Assembly: GCA_045105695.1 (NCBI GenBank)
Contig: JBGCDT010000055.1
Coordinates: forward strand, 31,407 to 95,406
Origin: CALGLS01 sp045105695
GTDB lineage: Bacteria; Bacteroidota; Bacteroidia; Chitinophagales; Saprospiraceae
Length of the DNA: 64,000 nt
Direction: 5' to 3'
Shown here: positions 57,101 to 64,000 of the stretch, one piece after another
Layout: each line of letters opens with the position of its first letter
Numbering within the stretch: position 1 is the stretch's first letter
The notes under the pieces: model-generated
Database searches by the model: none
Seen by the model: the letters and a program-made list of their open reading frames with translations, nothing else
What the model was told of the DNA's origin: nothing
Made by a program: the position numbers and the translations under genes

Positions 57101-60100
57101 CTTGTATGGGAACTTCGATTGATTGTAACAATGGTTCTACATCTGTAGTGAATTGCGATGATGGAGATCCAAATACCATAAACGATATGCAAACCATTTT
57201 GGATTGCGATGGCTCTATTTGTATTCCATGTATGGGAACTCCTGGAGATTGTGATTCAGGTACGACCTCTGTTGTTTCTTGTGACGACGGCATTGCTTGT
57301 ACCATTGATGATGTGCAAACTATTTTAGATAGCGATGGAACGGTTTGCGTTCCTTGTGCCGGAACACCAGCTCCTTGTGGAACTGATGCTAGTTGTGAAA
57401 CTACTCTTCCATGTGATGATGGGGATGACTGTACTCAAAATGATATTGAAGTGGTACTGCTTTCTGATGGAACTATCTGCCAACCTTGTGCAGGAGAAGT
57501 TATTGATTGTAATAATGGTTCTACTTCGATTGTAACTTGCAACGACGGACAAGCTTGTACCATAAATGATGTACAAACTATTTTAGATTGTGATGGCTCC
57601 ATCTGTGTGCCTTGCATGGGGATTCAAACAGATTGTAACAATGGTACTACATCTATAGTAGCTTGTGATGATGGTGATCCGAATACTATTGATGATGTTC
57701 AAACGATACTTGATTGTGATGGCTCCATTTGCATTCCTTGCATGGGAACTCCAGCAGGTTGTGATACGGGAACCACTTCTGTAGTTCCTTGTGATGATGG
57801 TCTTGTCTGTACGATAAATGATGTACAAACTATTTTAGATAGTGATGGAACCATCTGTGTACCATGTACTGGAATCCCTGCTCTCTGTGGAACCGATGCT
57901 AGTTGTGAAATCAGCCAGCCATGTGATGATGGCGATGATTGTACACAAAACGATATGGAAGTTGTACTCCTTTCTGATGGTACGATTTGTCAACCTTGCT
58001 TGGGAGAGGTGATTGACTGTAACAATGGTACTACATCTATTGTCACTTGTGATGATGGTGATCCAAATACAATTGACGATGTGCAAACCATCCTTGATTG
58101 TGACGGCTCTATTTGTGTTCCATGTATGGGAACTCCGGCAGGTTGTGACACGGGTTCTACCTCAGTAGTGCCTTGCGATGATAATAATCCATGTACGATA
58201 AATGATGTGCAAACGATTCTTGATAGCGATGGTACTATTTGCGAACCTTGTGCAGGTACCCCAACAGATTGTAACAATGGTACTACATCTATTGTCCCTT
58301 GCGATGATGGTGACCCAAATACAACGAATGATATACAAACCATTCTAGATTGCGATGGATCCATCTGTATTCCTTGTATGGGAACTCCAGGAGATTGTGA
58401 TACTGGTTCTACCTCCGTGGTTCCTTGCGAAGACAGCAACCCTTGTACAATAAACGATGTGCAAACGATCCTTGATAGTGATGGAACGATTTGCATACCC
58501 TGTGCCGGAACACCAACGGATTGTAACAATGGTACTACATCTGAAGTAGTTTGTGATGATGGAGATCCAAATACGATAAATGATGTACAAACTATTCTGA
58601 ATTGTGATGGCTCTATTTGTGTTCCATGTATGGGAACACCAGCGGGCTGCGATACGGGTTCTACCTCTGTGGTTCCTTGCGATGATGGCATCGTCTGTAC
58701 GATAAATGATGTAGAAACAATTTTAGATAGCGACGGAACTGTTTGTGTTCCTTGTGCTGGAACGCCAGCGCCTTGTGGAACGGACAATAGTTGTGAAACG
58801 ACATTACCATGTGATGATGGCGAGGACTGTACGCAAAATGATGTAGAGGTTGTATTAATTTCTGATGGAACTATCTGTGTGCCTTGCACAGGAGAAGTGA
58901 TTGATTGTAACAATGGTACTACATCTATAGTCGCTTGCGATGACGGTAATCCAAGCACGATAAACGATGTAGAAGTAATACTCGATTGTGATGGTTCTGT
59001 TTGTGAGCCTTGTATGGGAACTTTGGATGATTGTAATACCGGTTCTACCTCCGTGGTTCCTTGCGATGATGGAATTATCTGTACGATAAATGATGTACAA
59101 ACGATTCTGGATAGTGATGGAACTATCTGTATTCCTTGTGCGGGTACTCCTGCACCATGTGGAACTGATGACAATTGCGAAACGACACAGCCCTGCGATG
59201 ATGGCGACCCTTGTACGATAAACGATGTAGAAGTAATCCTCCTTTCTGACGGAACGGTTTGTCAACCTTGCGCAGGAGAAACGACGGATTGTAACAATGG
59301 TTCTACATCCACAGTCCCTTGCGATGATGGAGAGTCCTGTACCATTAATGACATGCAAATCATACTCGATTGTGATGGTTCTGTTTGTGAGCCTTGTATG
59401 GGGACACCTACGGATTGTGCAGATGGAGAAACCTCTATTGTTCCTTGTGATGATGGAGATCCAACTACTGAAAATGATATAGAAATAATACTTGATTGCG
59501 ACGGTTCGATATGCGCTCCTTGTATGGGAGATCAGATGTTGGCTGATTGTGATTCTGGTCCTCTGGCTATTCTACCTTGTGATGATGGCGATCCATGTAC
59601 CATCAATGACGAAGAGACTATTCTAACTTTAAATAATACCGTTTGTATTCCTTGTGCAGGTCAATTGATTAGTGAGGTCATAGATCTTGAGGCGGAAGAC
59701 GATGTATTTGAAATGAATTCTACTGAAACTTTGACAGAAGATATTTCTGAAAATGATGATTTGGATAATTCAATTGCAACGAACTATTCTATTCTGCAAA
59801 GCACAGAGTGGGGATCTTTAGAATTAGATGAAGATGGTAATTTCACTTATCAAATAATTACTCCTGTAAGCGAGACAGATGCTTTTAGTTATAGCATCTG
59901 CATTACCAACTGTCCAGATATCTGTGTAGAAGCAGATGTTGAAATTTCGATTAACATAGAAGACTTGTTTATCCCAGATGCCATCACTCCGAACGATGAT
60001 AACCTGAATGACTTCTGGGTAATCCCTGGTATTCTGAATTTCCCACAGAGTAAAATCATGGTTGCCAACCGTTGGGGAGATATCGTTTTTGAAGCAGAAG

Positions 60101-60231
60101 GCTATCAGAACGATTGGAACGGTACAGGCAGAAATGGCAAGGCTCTTCCGGAAGGAACTTACTATTACCAGCTTTCACTAAATATTGCTGACGAGAAAAA
60201 CTACAAAGGAACACTTACAATTGTTAGATAA
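54103..60231 (+). CDS. Giant cysteine-rich repeat protein, long paralogue, T9SS type B
   Basis: A 2042-residue secreted protein with the same layout as its upstream neighbour: signal peptide 1-28 (ends LIGFGQ), the same N-terminal domain (about 29-205), 39 copies by my count of a 42-residue Cys-rich repeat (about 211-1856), cadherin-like domain (about 1862-1945) and CHU_C type B sorting domain (about 1950-2042, IPDAITPNDDNLNDFW). Units carry five or six cysteines and acidic CDDGD loops that may bind calcium. Units 1-9 are of an ACDN type, units 10-39 of an LSDG/LDCDG type arranged in higher-order groups of four. It should form a long, disulphide-stiffened surface rod (inference). A PorP/SprF gene follows 52 bp downstream, a common partner of type B cargo. 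Confidence 0.92.
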   Translation: MNSYLCKSGRIMSILLLLLFVPLIGFGQYSVTVCQDNSVALIGPDRNDFVHNNGITPSEGYLHNFEPPMLPCGINNPSLTSLDINIDLMNITGSGGCNGFPIFGNVLLNCPLTTSSICPIVQDVLTPGCGNFGAGSNTPGMYSLDVIPCGVSNNPSNTIGVDIIPAMDGNAGCPQTSTAVTDGVVSVTYEICIEFIYNQSAPPPCDVTMMLPCDDNDPCTENDMSIVDDCDNSIICTPCAGTPIPSCTSTTTLPCDDNNPCTENDERVVEACDNNIECVPCAGTPIPSCTSTTIQPCDDNNPCTENDERVVEACDNNIECIPCAGTPIPSCTSTTTLPCNDNNPCTENDERVVEACDNNIECVPCAGTPIPFCTSTTILPCNDNNPCTENDQIIVEACDNSIVCVPCAGTPLIACTNTVSLPCDDGDICTENDVQIVDVCDNSIVCVPCEGVPVSVCDLTLTLPCDDQDPCTENDIETVDACDNSLVCIPCSGTPVPVCNSTITLPCDDGDDCTENDIEFVDACDNNVVCVPCAGTAVPVCNTTVTLPCDDNDPCTIDDMEMVDACDNTVVCVPCAGTAAPCGLDGSCEATLPCDDGDDCTQNDVEVVLLSDGTICQPCAGEVIDCTNGTTSVVACDDGLACTINDIQTILDCDGSICVPCMGTETDCNNGTTSIVTCDDGDPNTINDMQTILDCDGSICVPCMGDPVDCNTGTTSVVPCDDGIVCTVNDVQTVLDSDGTICIPCAGTPAPCGTDDSCESILPCDDGDDCTQNDTEVVLLSDGTVCEPCAGEVIDCSNGATSVVSCDDGIACTINDVQTILDCDGSICVPCMGTEIDCNNGSTSVVNCDDGDSNTTDDVQTILDCDGSICIPCAGTPVDCDSGSTSVVACDDGIVCTVNDVQTILDSDGTVCVPCAGTPAPCGTDDSCETTQPCDDGDDCTQNDTEVVLLSDGTVCQPCGGEVIDCTNGSTSVVPCDDGIACTINDVQTILDCDGSICVPCMGTSIDCNNGSTSVVNCDDGDPNTINDMQTILDCDGSICIPCMGTPGDCDSGTTSVVSCDDGIACTIDDVQTILDSDGTVCVPCAGTPAPCGTDASCETTLPCDDGDDCTQNDIEVVLLSDGTICQPCAGEVIDCNNGSTSIVTCNDGQACTINDVQTILDCDGSICVPCMGIQTDCNNGTTSIVACDDGDPNTIDDVQTILDCDGSICIPCMGTPAGCDTGTTSVVPCDDGLVCTINDVQTILDSDGTICVPCTGIPALCGTDASCEISQPCDDGDDCTQNDMEVVLLSDGTICQPCLGEVIDCNNGTTSIVTCDDGDPNTIDDVQTILDCDGSICVPCMGTPAGCDTGSTSVVPCDDNNPCTINDVQTILDSDGTICEPCAGTPTDCNNGTTSIVPCDDGDPNTTNDIQTILDCDGSICIPCMGTPGDCDTGSTSVVPCEDSNPCTINDVQTILDSDGTICIPCAGTPTDCNNGTTSEVVCDDGDPNTINDVQTILNCDGSICVPCMGTPAGCDTGSTSVVPCDDGIVCTINDVETILDSDGTVCVPCAGTPAPCGTDNSCETTLPCDDGEDCTQNDVEVVLISDGTICVPCTGEVIDCNNGTTSIVACDDGNPSTINDVEVILDCDGSVCEPCMGTLDDCNTGSTSVVPCDDGIICTINDVQTILDSDGTICIPCAGTPAPCGTDDNCETTQPCDDGDPCTINDVEVILLSDGTVCQPCAGETTDCNNGSTSTVPCDDGESCTINDMQIILDCDGSVCEPCMGTPTDCADGETSIVPCDDGDPTTENDIEIILDCDGSICAPCMGDQMLADCDSGPLAILPCDDGDPCTINDEETILTLNNTVCIPCAGQLISEVIDLEAEDDVFEMNSTETLTEDISENDDLDNSIATNYSILQSTEWGSLELDEDGNFTYQIITPVSETDAFSYSICITNCPDICVEADVEISINIEDLFIPDAITPNDDNLNDFWVIPGILNFPQSKIMVANRWGDIVFEAEGYQNDWNGTGRNGKALPEGTYYYQLSLNIADEKNYKGTLTIVR
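54739..59670 (+). repeat. Tandem array of about 39 coding repeats (126-129 bp each)
   Basis: The TGT codon opening the CDD core recurs at 54739, 54865, 54991, 55117 and 55243 with a strict 126-bp period in the first block, where units 2-4 are nearly identical at the DNA level. Later units alternate between 126 and 129 bp. The array is entirely in frame and shows no stop or frameshift. Confidence 0.95.
55882..57921 (+). repeat. Four 510-bp higher-order repeats
   Basis: Every fourth unit is of the CTQND type. Their first codons lie at 55882, 56392, 56902 and 57412, and the next such unit at 57922, a constant 510 bp or 170 residues. Each group holds types A (CTQND, LLSDG), B (ACTIND, LDCDG), C (DPNTIND or DSNTTDD, LDCDG) and D (CTVND or similar, LDSDG, then APCGTD). 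After 57922 the order breaks up into shorter groups. Confidence 0.93.
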
Positions 60232-60283
60232 CAATAGTTCTACAAATTTTGGCTACAGCCACATTAAGATTAAAATCAAGAAA

Positions 60284-61204
60284 ATGATGAAACGTTTAAA
60301 TACTCTATCTTTAATTGTAATTGTATTGTTATGTTTTTTTTATAACAATACAATTACAGCGCAACAGCTGCCGCTTTTTAATCAAAACAGGGAGAATCTG
60401 AATCCAGCTTTTATTTCTTCTGACTATTTTAAATACGACTTGCCATCGTCTGTTTCTGTTCGGTACAGAGATCAGTGGGTTGGTATAAAAGGAAGCCCCA
60501 GAACCATTACGGGAACCTACACTAATTACAATGAAGACAACAATTTCCTTTTTGGTGGAGACTTGATTCATGACGAAACGGGGCCTACTGGTTTTACAGG
60601 GATCTATGGTCGTGCGGGTTATGCTATTGAGTTGAATAATGACTTTTTGTTAACTGCAGGTCTTAAAGGAGGTGTTGTTCAATATCGGGTGAAGGGAATG
60701 GAACTCCACTTGTTGGAGCCAGGAGATATCGGAAATGAAAATCTGACTAAGATATACCCAGACCTGAGTCTTGGAGCGATGCTTTACTACGACAAACATT
60801 ATTACCTAGGCTTCTCCGTTCCTCAGATTATCGGTTTGGATTTAGAGTACAAAGATGACATTGGTGATTATAATATCCAAAGAGTACAACATTATTACGG
60901 AATCATAGGAGGACGTTTTGATCTTAGCGGTGATTCTTGGATTGAAGTTTCTTCGGAGGCGCGCTATGTTCAAAATGTTCCTTTTTATATCAATGGAACT
61001 GCTGAAGTTCAGTATCGTGGAATGTTCTATATAAAGGCAGGAGGTTCCAGTGCGCATGAGGCTATCTTTGGAGCTGGGTTCTTAAGTTATTTAGGGATGG
61101 ACAGTAATCTGCTACGTGTCGGCTATACCTTTTCGAATTTCTTCCAGGAGTACGGTTCTCATTTTGGGACGGTGCACGAACTCTCGGCTTCATATTCTTT
61201 TTAG
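60284..61204 (+). CDS. PorP/SprF family T9SS-associated membrane protein
   Basis: A 306-residue outer-membrane protein: signal peptide 1-25 (ends TITAQQ), then the family start LPLFNQNRENLNPAFIS and SVSVRYRDQWVGIKGSPRTITGTY, followed by alternating beta strands to an aromatic C-terminus (LSASYSF). SprF is needed for secretion or anchoring of SprB in Flavobacterium, and PorP is a T9SS component; members next to type B cargo are thought to be the surface anchor of that cargo. It begins 52 bp after the giant repeat gene and is probably co-transcribed. The ATG at 60284 opens the signal peptide. Confidence 0.94.
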   Translation: MMKRLNTLSLIVIVLLCFFYNNTITAQQLPLFNQNRENLNPAFISSDYFKYDLPSSVSVRYRDQWVGIKGSPRTITGTYTNYNEDNNFLFGGDLIHDETGPTGFTGIYGRAGYAIELNNDFLLTAGLKGGVVQYRVKGMELHLLEPGDIGNENLTKIYPDLSLGAMLYYDKHYYLGFSVPQIIGLDLEYKDDIGDYNIQRVQHYYGIIGGRFDLSGDSWIEVSSEARYVQNVPFYINGTAEVQYRGMFYIKAGGSSAHEAIFGAGFLSYLGMDSNLLRVGYTFSNFFQEYGSHFGTVHELSASYSF

Positions 61205-61225
61205 AGAAATTTATTTTTACTCGAA

Positions 61226-61267
61226 GAAACGGCTAAGCTTTTGATAAGGCTTAGCCGTTTCTTTTTT
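61226..61267. terminator. Bidirectional terminator after PorP/SprF
   Basis: GAAACGGCTAAGC (61226-61238) pairs perfectly with GCTTAGCCGTTTC (61249-61261), followed by six T. It separates the repeat-protein locus from the convergent DUF4249 gene. Confidence 0.93.
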
Positions 61268-62084
61268 ATTCCAATACAAACTCCGTTCGTCGAGCATCCG
61301 AAGCAATAAAATACCCAATTGCTCCGCCCTCAATGTTAGTCCGCACATTCGCAGGCGGTGCATCAAAAGGAGATCCTCTGAATATTTCGTTTTCGATATC
61401 TTGTAGATAATCTGAGGTTTCTAAACCAATCGAAAAGAAGTCAATAATAGCTGTATCGCCAATAGTGAAATATACGCCCGTAGAAAGCGGGATGTCTTCG
61501 AAGTATTGTCCATCCACAAAAGAATCATCAGCAAAGCCACCATAAATTAGCGAATCTCCGAACATAGTTCCCTTTGGGTAAGTCGAAGCATAATAGCCAT
61601 CTCCTTCCCCTTCAAATTCCTGAAAACTAAAAATGCTGTCAAAAATTAAATCTTCGTCTTCTTCTTCGTCATAATCTTCTGAAATTTCAAATCCTGGGTT
61701 TTCTATTTCTGGACAGGGACGCATTTTATGAGTAGACGTGTATGTATTGTTATTAACTTCTACTGTGAGTTTGTAGTCATCACCAACTCTAGCGGTCCAG
61801 TCTTCTGGCAAGTAATAAAAACCCGCTTCTTTTTCCTCCAGATTATATGTAGTTGTTGCATCTTCTATAGTAACAATAGCGTCGCTAACGCTATCAGGAG
61901 TAAAGCTGCCTAGGTAATTTACCGTTTGACTTATTGCAATAAATTGTGGCTCATCCAATGGCGTTATCCATCCCGTGATCACTATTTTTTTATTTTCGTC
62001 GGTATTATTATCCAGTTCGATTCTTTCTTTGAAACAACTGGTAAAAGTCAAAAGGGTAGTGAGAATTATTATTAAATTTTTCAT
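61266..62084 (-). CDS. DUF4249 family lipoprotein
   Basis: A 272-residue lipoprotein with lipobox LLTFTSC (Cys17). The segment KIVITGWITPLDEPQFIAISQTV followed by DAIVTIEDATTTYNL and, later, RVGDDYKLTVEV is typical of DUF4249, a Bacteroidota family encoded directly after TonB-dependent receptors. The middle contains a strongly acidic stretch (EDYDEEEDEDLIFD). It lies ten bases after the receptor gene, so the pair is an operon. Function unknown; perhaps a surface lid or ligand-binding partner as SusD is for SusC (inference). Confidence 0.88.
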   Translation of the reverse strand: MKNLIIILTTLLTFTSCFKERIELDNNTDENKKIVITGWITPLDEPQFIAISQTVNYLGSFTPDSVSDAIVTIEDATTTYNLEEKEAGFYYLPEDWTARVGDDYKLTVEVNNNTYTSTHKMRPCPEIENPGFEISEDYDEEEDEDLIFDSIFSFQEFEGEGDGYYASTYPKGTMFGDSLIYGGFADDSFVDGQYFEDIPLSTGVYFTIGDTAIIDFFSIGLETSDYLQDIENEIFRGSPFDAPPANVRTNIEGGAIGYFIASDARRTEFVLE

Positions 62085-62094
62085 GAGTTTTATT

Positions 62095-64000
62095 TTAGAA
62101 TTTTACATTGTAAGTAAAAGAAGGAACTATGGAAAAAACAGCTGATTTTTCTGCATAGGTTTGATTGGCGTCAAATTCCTCACTTCTGAAATCTATACTA
62201 AAAGCATTTTTTCGATTGTAAACATTATAAACACTGACGACCCATTCGGATTGCCATCTTCGGTTTTTATTTTTTCTGGGTTTGAAAGAAGTAGATAAGT
62301 CCATGCGATGATAGTCTGGTAATCGAGATCCATTTCTCTCTGAGTAGACTGGAACAGAAACTCCCTTGTATACATATCTGCCTGTTGGGAAAGTGACTGC
62401 GGAGCCTGTGGAGTAGACAAAGTTTCCGCTTACAGAAAACAAGTCATTGATTTCGTAAGCCGCTACGATGGAAATATCATGAGGTTTGTCTTGCTTAGCA
62501 TTATACCAATTACCGTTATTTATGGTTTCGATTTTTTTCTCTGATCTAGAGTAAGTATACCCTACCCAGCCTGTTAATCGACCTTTGTCTTTTTTTGCTA
62601 ACAATTCAATTCCGTAAGCTCTACCTTTACCCGTTCTTATTTCGCCATCCAAATTTTCATTCAAAAGCAACTGAGCATGTTCTTTAAAATCAACAGTGTT
62701 AATTAAATTTTTATAATAAATCTCCGCCGATAATTCAATGGTATTATTATTCAGGTTTTTAAAATAACCGATAGAATACTGATCTGCCAACTGAGGTTTA
62801 ATTATTTCAGAGCTCAAAAACCAAATATCAAAAGGCGTCGCACTATTTCCATTAGAAGCCTGCTGAATGTATTGCGCCGTACGATTGTAACTCGCTTTTA
62901 ATGAACTGGTTTTGTTCAAACTAAAACGTAGACCAATCCTCGGTTCTAAATTCCAATAGCTATTGTAAATTCCTTTTTTATGCTCGATGGTATCTGTAAT
63001 TTCATAGTTCTCATCTTGTGAATATACTTTTTCAGGACCGACGTTGTGTAGCGCAGAAACGCGTAGGCCATAGTCAATTTTAATTCGGTCATTTATTGTC
63101 TGGGTATTATTTACATAAAAAGCAGATTCATAAGCCGTTTTCTTTTCAGTCATAAATTCTGAAATCAGAGAGTCTCTTTCAAGGGATTGTATGTCCCCTG
63201 GGAAAATATTATGCTGAATTGTATGTAAACCAAATCGTAGGGTATTCGACGGATTTATAAAAGCTCCAAAATCTGCTTTAACGCTATGCTCCTTTAATCG
63301 AGAGTCCCAGGTGAACTCAGATATATCGTCCGTTATACCAAGGAAATAGTCGTACTTGCTATAATAGTAAGTTAGGTTTGAAAATAACTTCGGAGAAAAA
63401 ATATGATTCCAACGGAGCGTTGCCGTCGTGTTTCCCCAGTCCACGTTGAAGCCATCGTCGGGGAATTTGAAAACATCTCTGCCGAAATAACCAGATGCGA
63501 AGACTCTGTTGTTTTCATTGATTCTATAATTCGTTTTGGCATTCAAGTCATAGAAATAAAATGTGGTATTTAGCTTTTCGCCAGTTCGTACGCGCTGCAC
63601 TCCCTTGGCTAGTACATCTAAATAAGACCTTCGACCAGCGATCATAAAAGACCCTTTTTCTGTAATGGGTGCTTCGATAGCGATACGACTCATAACGGTT
63701 CCCAAGCCTCCAGAAGCTGTAAATCGCTTGGCATTTCCTTCTTTCATCCTGATGTCCAGCACAGAGGAAAGCCTTCCGCCGTAGTAAGCAGGCATGGCTC
63801 CTTTGTATAGTTGCATGTCCTTAATTGCCTCCGGATTGAAGGAAGAGAAAAAACCGAGAAGGTGAGAAGCATTGTAAATTGGCGCTTCATCGAGCAGGAT
63901 AAGATTCTGATCTGCATTACCACCTCTGACGTAAAATCCAGATCCACCTTCGCCTACCGCAGCTACACCTGGCAGTAATTGAATGGCTTTTATGATATCT
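62095..64000 (-). CDS. TonB-dependent receptor, C-terminal part (5' end outside window)
   Basis: The frame is open from the window end (63999) to the stop at 62095, giving 634 residues. The first visible part is the end of the plug domain (IKAIQLLPGVAAVGEGGSGF, YVRGGNADQNLILLDEAPIYN, then YYGGRLSSVLDIRMKEGN), followed by a 22-strand-type beta barrel with many aromatic strand ends and a terminal FTYNVKF. It imports a ligand across the outer membrane using TonB energy; the ligand is unknown. The missing N-terminus normally carries a signal peptide and a carboxypeptidase-regulatory-like domain. It is followed by the DUF4249 lipoprotein gene. Confidence 0.95.
   Translation of the reverse strand, partial: DIIKAIQLLPGVAAVGEGGSGFYVRGGNADQNLILLDEAPIYNASHLLGFFSSFNPEAIKDMQLYKGAMPAYYGGRLSSVLDIRMKEGNAKRFTASGGLGTVMSRIAIEAPITEKGSFMIAGRRSYLDVLAKGVQRVRTGEKLNTTFYFYDLNAKTNYRINENNRVFASGYFGRDVFKFPDDGFNVDWGNTTATLRWNHIFSPKLFSNLTYYYSKYDYFLGITDDISEFTWDSRLKEHSVKADFGAFINPSNTLRFGLHTIQHNIFPGDIQSLERDSLISEFMTEKKTAYESAFYVNNTQTINDRIKIDYGLRVSALHNVGPEKVYSQDENYEITDTIEHKKGIYNSYWNLEPRIGLRFSLNKTSSLKASYNRTAQYIQQASNGNSATPFDIWFLSSEIIKPQLADQYSIGYFKNLNNNTIELSAEIYYKNLINTVDFKEHAQLLLNENLDGEIRTGKGRAYGIELLAKKDKGRLTGWVGYTYSRSEKKIETINNGNWYNAKQDKPHDISIVAAYEINDLFSVSGNFVYSTGSAVTFPTGRYVYKGVSVPVYSERNGSRLPDYHRMDLSTSFKPRKNKNRRWQSEWVVSVYNVYNRKNAFSIDFRSEEFDANQTYAEKSAVFSIVPSFTYNVKF

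Noticed and set aside
57990..59174. Long open frame on the opposite strand of the repeat gene
   Set aside because: It arises because repetitive codons such as GAT/TGT give no stops in that antisense frame. It has the same period as the repeats and resembles no protein family.
54739..59670. Regular direct repeats that might be taken for a CRISPR array or a satellite
   Set aside because: The period is 126-129 bp, the repeats are fully coding in one frame with a signal peptide before and a sorting domain behind, and there are no unique spacers or cas genes.

Overview
The window is a chromosomal segment of a Bacteroidota bacterium, probably marine and gliding and possibly of the Saprospiria type (the class is my inference). 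The evidence is the conserved mutY-ssb-gldE-gldD cluster, five secreted proteins with type IX secretion (T9SS) C-terminal sorting domains (three of type B, two of type A), a PorP/SprF protein, TonB-dependent receptor/DUF4249 pairs, a DUF2851 protein, a hybrid two-component sensor of the Bacteroides type, low GC, little Shine-Dalgarno signal, and promoters of the TTTG / TAnnTTTG kind (seen before recA and both tRNA genes). No phage, CRISPR array or plasmid functions are visible. The only transposase is a solitary single-tyrosine (Y1) enzyme with adjacent palindromes.

Layout. 1-467: end of a DUF4249 lipoprotein. 684-3873: TolC-like, HlyD-like and DUF4956 genes, an export-like trio without a recognisable pump, with three evenly spaced hairpins after the last gene. 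4345-6667: a methyltransferase, tRNA-Gln and a YcaQ-type DNA glycosylase. 6776-13150: a 2124-residue T9SS type B surface protein. 13389-18358: mutY, ssb, gldE, gldD, and recA facing them. 18790-23614: a TPR protein, a radical SAM/SPASM protein, two tandem peptidyl-tRNA hydrolase genes and a membrane protein with a peptidase-M15-like tail. 23697-30454: hybrid sensor/regulator followed by a secreted LamG protein and a beta-helix lipoprotein. 30832-32990: DUF2851 protein, Y1 transposase and its inverted palindromic repeats. 33091-36889: yqeY-like gene, ksgA, pdxA, glucosaminidase. 37279-42224: TPR protein, DksA-like protein, lspA, tRNA-Cys, coiled-coil protein. 42542-46723: HYR/dockerin/cohesin-like T9SS type A protein. 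47217-51910: hydrolase, S41 protease, EamA transporter, TesB thioesterase. 52061-61204: two paralogous cysteine-rich repeat proteins with type B sorting domains plus PorP/SprF. 61266-64000: DUF4249 lipoprotein and TonB-dependent receptor.

The most striking locus is 52061-61204. Two adjacent genes share the same N-terminal domain, the same C-terminal cadherin-like and sorting domains and a related upstream region, but carry 5 versus 39 copies of a roughly 42-residue cysteine-rich repeat. In the long gene part of the array is organised as four 510-bp higher-order repeats. With the PorP/SprF gene behind it, this looks like a surface adhesin or filament system. Other points of interest are the Y1 transposase with flanking inverted palindromes, the DUF4956 export-like trio and the duplicated pth. 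Many genes begin with TTG or ATG without a clear ribosome binding site, so start sites were chosen from signal peptides and family N-termini.
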